Positions 33,016 to 35,593 of a stretch of DNA of 35,593 nt are shown piece after piece. The notes below the pieces were generated by a model. It saw only the letters and a program-made list of their open reading frames with translations. It had not been told where the DNA came from and did no database searches. The position numbers and the translations under genes were made by a program. Source of the stretch: UBA6770 sp965661115. GTDB lineage: Bacteria > Bacteroidota > Bacteroidia > Flavobacteriales_G > Salibacteraceae. How positions within the stretch are numbered: the stretch's first letter is position 1; each line of letters starts with the position of its first letter. The DNA lies in the NCBI GenBank assembly GCA_965661115.1, contig CBFICO010000015.1, forward strand, positions 1 through 35,593, given 5' to 3'.

Positions 33016-34454
33016 TACCAATTAAATTCTGTGTTGATTACATGGTTAAATAGCGAATCTACCTTTGAGTAATTGTGGTCCATTATAGCCATACTTGCCG
33101 CTACAAATACTTGGTAGGTTTTACCGTTTGCTTCATTTATTTTTTTGATACCAACTGTATTTGAGCCGGTATATCCGTTGGTTACATCAAATTGACCTTC
33201 ATAGATGGAGATGACGTTGGTCTGTTTTAAAAATGGTGATACAGCATCTGGGAAAGTTCTCGTACCTAAATCGGGATAGCCAGATTCTTGAGCCGTAAGT
33301 GAATTAGCTGATGGTTTTAGAAATAGACCTTTTGAGAGTGAGTCTATAGATTGAATATTAAGCACTTCAAATAAATTAGACTGATTGTCTAGTGGGTTTT
33401 CGAAGTAGCCAATAATAAACGCTTTTCCACCATTTTTTATAAAGTCATCAATAGACCCTGCAGCCGATTCTAAAATTAGATTTTGCTGGCCAGTGTTACC
33501 GTTTAGGTAAGAGGTTTTATCCGAATAAATAAAAAGCTTATCGTATTGTAATGCCATCAAGGTGAAGGTTGGATTCCAAAATGTAGGTTGATTTGCACCA
33601 TCGTTTGCGGTATAATCAACGTAATCGTAGGTCGAGACTACATTAGAAAGTCTATCTGTGTAAAATTTATTTCTGTCTCTATCTCCTCCTACAACTAGTA
33701 AATCTGATTTTTTGCCTTTAAAAAACAAGCTTTTTACAGTATCCCATTCGCTATAGCTGTCAGATAAATCGTAGGAGCGCATATAGATATAGTTGGTGTC
33801 TTCCATTCGTAAATCGGTTAAAGTCCCCACTTGCTCATCAATAGTTGAATAAACATTTGCAGTGGTAATGCTAGTACTAGTTGGGTCGCTTGGAGTTATT
33901 GAAACGTTGTCGAGTTTTTTTGGAAGTTTTAGCCAATCGCCATCATTAATTTTTATTTCGAAGCCTTTTAGGTTTTCAGCACCGTCAGGGTCATCAGCTT
34001 CCCAGAAAATAGATGCTACCAATAGGGCGGTATCAGCGGTAGAAAGGTTTTTGTTGATTTCAATATTTGGTGGGGTATTTTTAATTGGAACAGTAACTTT
34101 TGCAGGAGTTGGATCTTTTATATCCAAATTGTCAATAGCCCTCACCCATAATTGAATATCGGCGGTGTCTTGACCTGCAGTAATCTGAAAGATAAAAGTG
34201 CTATCTGTTTTGGTGGTAAAACTCCAGTTTTGGTTGTCTAAGCTTATTTCATAACCTTTTACAAAACCGTCAACATCGGTTCCGAACCAAGCTAAACGAA
34301 CGGTTGACTTTAAACGTTGCTCTCCAGACAAGTTAATAGCCTTCGGAACAACCAAAGTTTCAGGAGCACTGTTCTCGTTTTTTTCTCCTTTATTGCAAGA
34401 AAAGACTGCAATTACTAGAGTTAAAACAAGTAATATGTTAATTGGAGTTTTCAA
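33015..34454 (-). CDS. FN3-like secreted lipoprotein
   Basis: A 479-aa lipoprotein with signal and lipobox in MKTPINILLVLTLVIAVFSC (C20). Two fibronectin type III-like segments follow, with the repeated pattern FGTDVDGFVKGYEISLDNQN (about 57-76) and WEADDPDGAENLKGFEIKIN (about 150-170). The second half has a Rossmann-like or amidotransferase-like alternation, with DLLVVGGDRDRNKFYTDRL, YDKLFIYSDKTSY and IDDFIKNGGKAFIIGYF. The only start codon is the TTG at 34454; an in-frame stop lies three codons upstream. It overlaps the TonB receptor gene. I cannot assign a specific function. Confidence 0.8.
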   Translation of the reverse strand: MKTPINILLVLTLVIAVFSCNKGEKNENSAPETLVVPKAINLSGEQRLKSTVRLAWFGTDVDGFVKGYEISLDNQNWSFTTKTDSTFIFQITAGQDTADIQLWVRAIDNLDIKDPTPAKVTVPIKNTPPNIEINKNLSTADTALLVASIFWEADDPDGAENLKGFEIKINDGDWLKLPKKLDNVSITPSDPTSTSITTANVYSTIDEQVGTLTDLRMEDTNYIYMRSYDLSDSYSEWDTVKSLFFKGKKSDLLVVGGDRDRNKFYTDRLSNVVSTYDYVDYTANDGANQPTFWNPTFTLMALQYDKLFIYSDKTSYLNGNTGQQNLILESAAGSIDDFIKNGGKAFIIGYFENPLDNQSNLFEVLNIQSIDSLSKGLFLKPSANSLTAQESGYPDLGTRTFPDAVSPFLKQTNVISIYEGQFDVTNGYTGSNTVGIKKINEANGKTYQVFVAASMAIMDHNYSKVDSLFNHVINTEFNW

Positions 34455-34465
34455 GGAAAATTATT

Positions 34466-34485
34466 GGGGGCGCATTCGCGCCCCC
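34466..34485 (-). terminator. Strong hairpin after the T9SS-cargo gene
   Basis: GGGGGCGC (34466-34473) pairs perfectly with GCGCCCCC (34478-34485) around a 4-base loop. On the minus strand it is followed by AATAATTTT before the TTG start of the FN3-like gene at 34454. The T-run is short, so this may be an intrinsic terminator with read-through or an RNA-processing or stabilising hairpin. Confidence 0.7.
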
Positions 34486-34493
34486 ATAATTTA

Positions 34494-35593
34494 TTAGTGA
34501 TTTACAATTACTTTTTCTCTTGCTAAGGTGTTTCCATTTTTATCAGTAATAGACAAAATGTACACGCCATTATTTAAAGTAGAAACTTCGATGGATTCTT
34601 GAGCTCCGATAAGTTCTTTAACTAAAACAGCCTTGCCACTGAAATCATAAAGAGCAGCTGAAACATTTATGTTGCTAGCATTTACAAAAATTTCATTTTT
34701 AGCAGGGTTAGGATAAATAGTGATTTCTTCTGCGCCATCATAGCTTTTTACAGAAGTTAAAGCCACATTTATACCTCTGAAATCATCGTTGTTTCTCGGC
34801 AACAATTTCATGTTTCTGAAACTATAAGTCATTACACCAATAACCGTATCCATTTCAATGGTATCGGTAACCACGATTTTTTCTACTGGGTAAGGCTCTT
34901 TTACTCTAAAGCTTGAGTTTACAAAAGAAACAGCAACAGAAGATTCAAACTCACGACCGGTTAAGATTCTAGCACCAGAGGCAGGGTCGTTCTTATCTCT
35001 ACCTACTTTCCATTCAGCAAAGCTAGATGGGTCATCAGCGTTTGTATCTACAACATGTAGTTTACCACCTGGGTTATAATACCCAACTAATACAGATTCA
35101 TATCTTTCGTTTCTTTCAAAGCCGTATGTAGCGGCACTATCTGGTAAAATATATAGCGGTTCAATTGATCCCGTGCCGTTTTTAACCACGTTATTAACTG
35201 AGATGGCTGTTTTACCAAAATCTTCTAATACGTTTCCAGTAACAGTAATTTTGTCATTTCTTTCAAAAGTGGTTCCTGCGTTTTGTAATTCGATTCCCGA
35301 CCAACCTGAAATAGCTGCTTCATCTTGAATATGAATAATTGGTAAATCACCTTCGCCACCAGTAGAAGTTACTACACCTGTTACAGTTACCTCATCACCT
35401 ACAAATATTGAGTTACCATTATTAAATGGAGTAAACTGCAAATCGTAAATAGTTAGACCATTATCTCTTACGCGGTATGCATAAGACGTTGTGCTTGGGT
35501 TTTTGCTTGGAATAGCTGTAACGTTTGCTGAATCATCTTCAGCTGTAATATAATAGCGTACAAATGTTCCATTAGACTGTGCTGGAATGGTTG
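34494..35593 (-). CDS. T9SS type A sorting domain protein, C-terminal part
   Basis: The reading frame stays open through the right edge of the window, so only the C-terminal approximately 366 residues are seen; an internal TTG at 35441 is not the real start. The visible upstream part reads GTFVRYYITAEDDSANV, a lamin-tail or extracellular repeat-like stretch. It is followed by an OB-fold-like region (GDEVTVTGVVTSTG and DKITVTGNVLEDFGKTAISV) and a T9SS type A sorting domain at the end, with IYPNPAKNEIFVNA and LNNGVYILSITDKNG and final VIVNH. The protein is predicted to be exported across the outer membrane and attached or released there. Confidence 0.87.
   Translation of the reverse strand, partial: TIPAQSNGTFVRYYITAEDDSANVTAIPSKNPSTTSYAYRVRDNGLTIYDLQFTPFNNGNSIFVGDEVTVTGVVTSTGGEGDLPIIHIQDEAAISGWSGIELQNAGTTFERNDKITVTGNVLEDFGKTAISVNNVVKNGTGSIEPLYILPDSAATYGFERNERYESVLVGYYNPGGKLHVVDTNADDPSSFAEWKVGRDKNDPASGARILTGREFESSVAVSFVNSSFRVKEPYPVEKIVVTDTIEMDTVIGVMTYSFRNMKLLPRNNDDFRGINVALTSVKSYDGAEEITIYPNPAKNEIFVNASNINVSAALYDFSGKAVLVKELIGAQESIEVSTLNNGVYILSITDKNGNTLAREKVIVNH

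Noticed and set aside
35439..35441. TTG at 35441 as the start of the T9SS cargo protein
   Set aside because: The same frame continues open with sensible protein sequence to the window edge, so it is an internal codon.
1..35593. Mobile element, prophage, CRISPR or defence island
   Set aside because: No transposase, integrase, long inverted repeats or regular spacer arrays are seen, and gene content is core envelope and metabolism.

Overview
The window is an ordinary, densely packed chromosomal stretch of a Bacteroidota bacterium, most likely of the class Flavobacteriia. The evidence is a gldB/gldC gliding-motility pair, a C-terminal type IX secretion (T9SS) sorting domain, DUF6089 and PorV/PorQ-like outer-membrane proteins, SusC-style TonB receptors with a carboxypeptidase-regulatory domain, AT-rich sequence, and repeated -7 elements of the Bacteroidota form TAnnTTTG. 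I see no tRNA, rRNA, CRISPR array, insertion sequence, phage gene or defence system.

Layout. (1) Positions 1-6709, minus strand: division and cell-wall (dcw) operon in the order mraZ, rsmH, ftsL-like, ftsI with a PASTA domain, murE, mraY, murD (cut by the window edge). All genes overlap or nearly touch. (2) 6713-6983: divergent regulatory region carrying four TGGkA repeats at an exact 10-bp period, read here as the MraZ operator. (3) 6984-8378, plus: alpha/beta hydrolase and engB/yihA. (4) 8375-9732, minus: gldB-gldC. (5) 9778-11352, plus: PorT-like barrel protein and nadE. (6) 11364-16607, minus: lepA, haem/transferrin-type TonB receptor, pfkA. (7) metF, plus. (8) 17694-26373, minus: envelope-biogenesis block CBS protein, nadK, two DUF6089 proteins, uppS, bamA, two ompH/skp paralogues, murI. 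(9) 26435-27911, plus: pdxJ and a second alpha/beta hydrolase. (10) 27908-35593, minus: envelope locus with a T9SS cargo fragment, FN3-like lipoprotein, TonB receptor, PorV/PorQ-like barrel and NHL-type lipoprotein.

How it works together. Most of the window builds the cell envelope. MurI makes D-glutamate, UppS the undecaprenyl carrier, MurE/MurD/MraY the lipid-linked peptidoglycan precursor, and FtsI cross-links it at the septum. BamA and the OmpH/Skp chaperones insert the many beta-barrels encoded nearby. GldB/GldC and the sorting-domain protein indicate a T9SS/gliding background.

Sequence-level points worth attention: the MraZ operator; three convergent gene pairs whose stop codons overlap by exactly four bases; two intrinsic-terminator-like hairpins placed directly against a downstream start codon; a run of three non-ATG starts in the 27.9-34.5 kb operon; and -7 promoter elements that show where several genes really start. 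No clearly novel multi-gene system was found. The best candidate for something undescribed is the 27.9-35.6 kb envelope locus.
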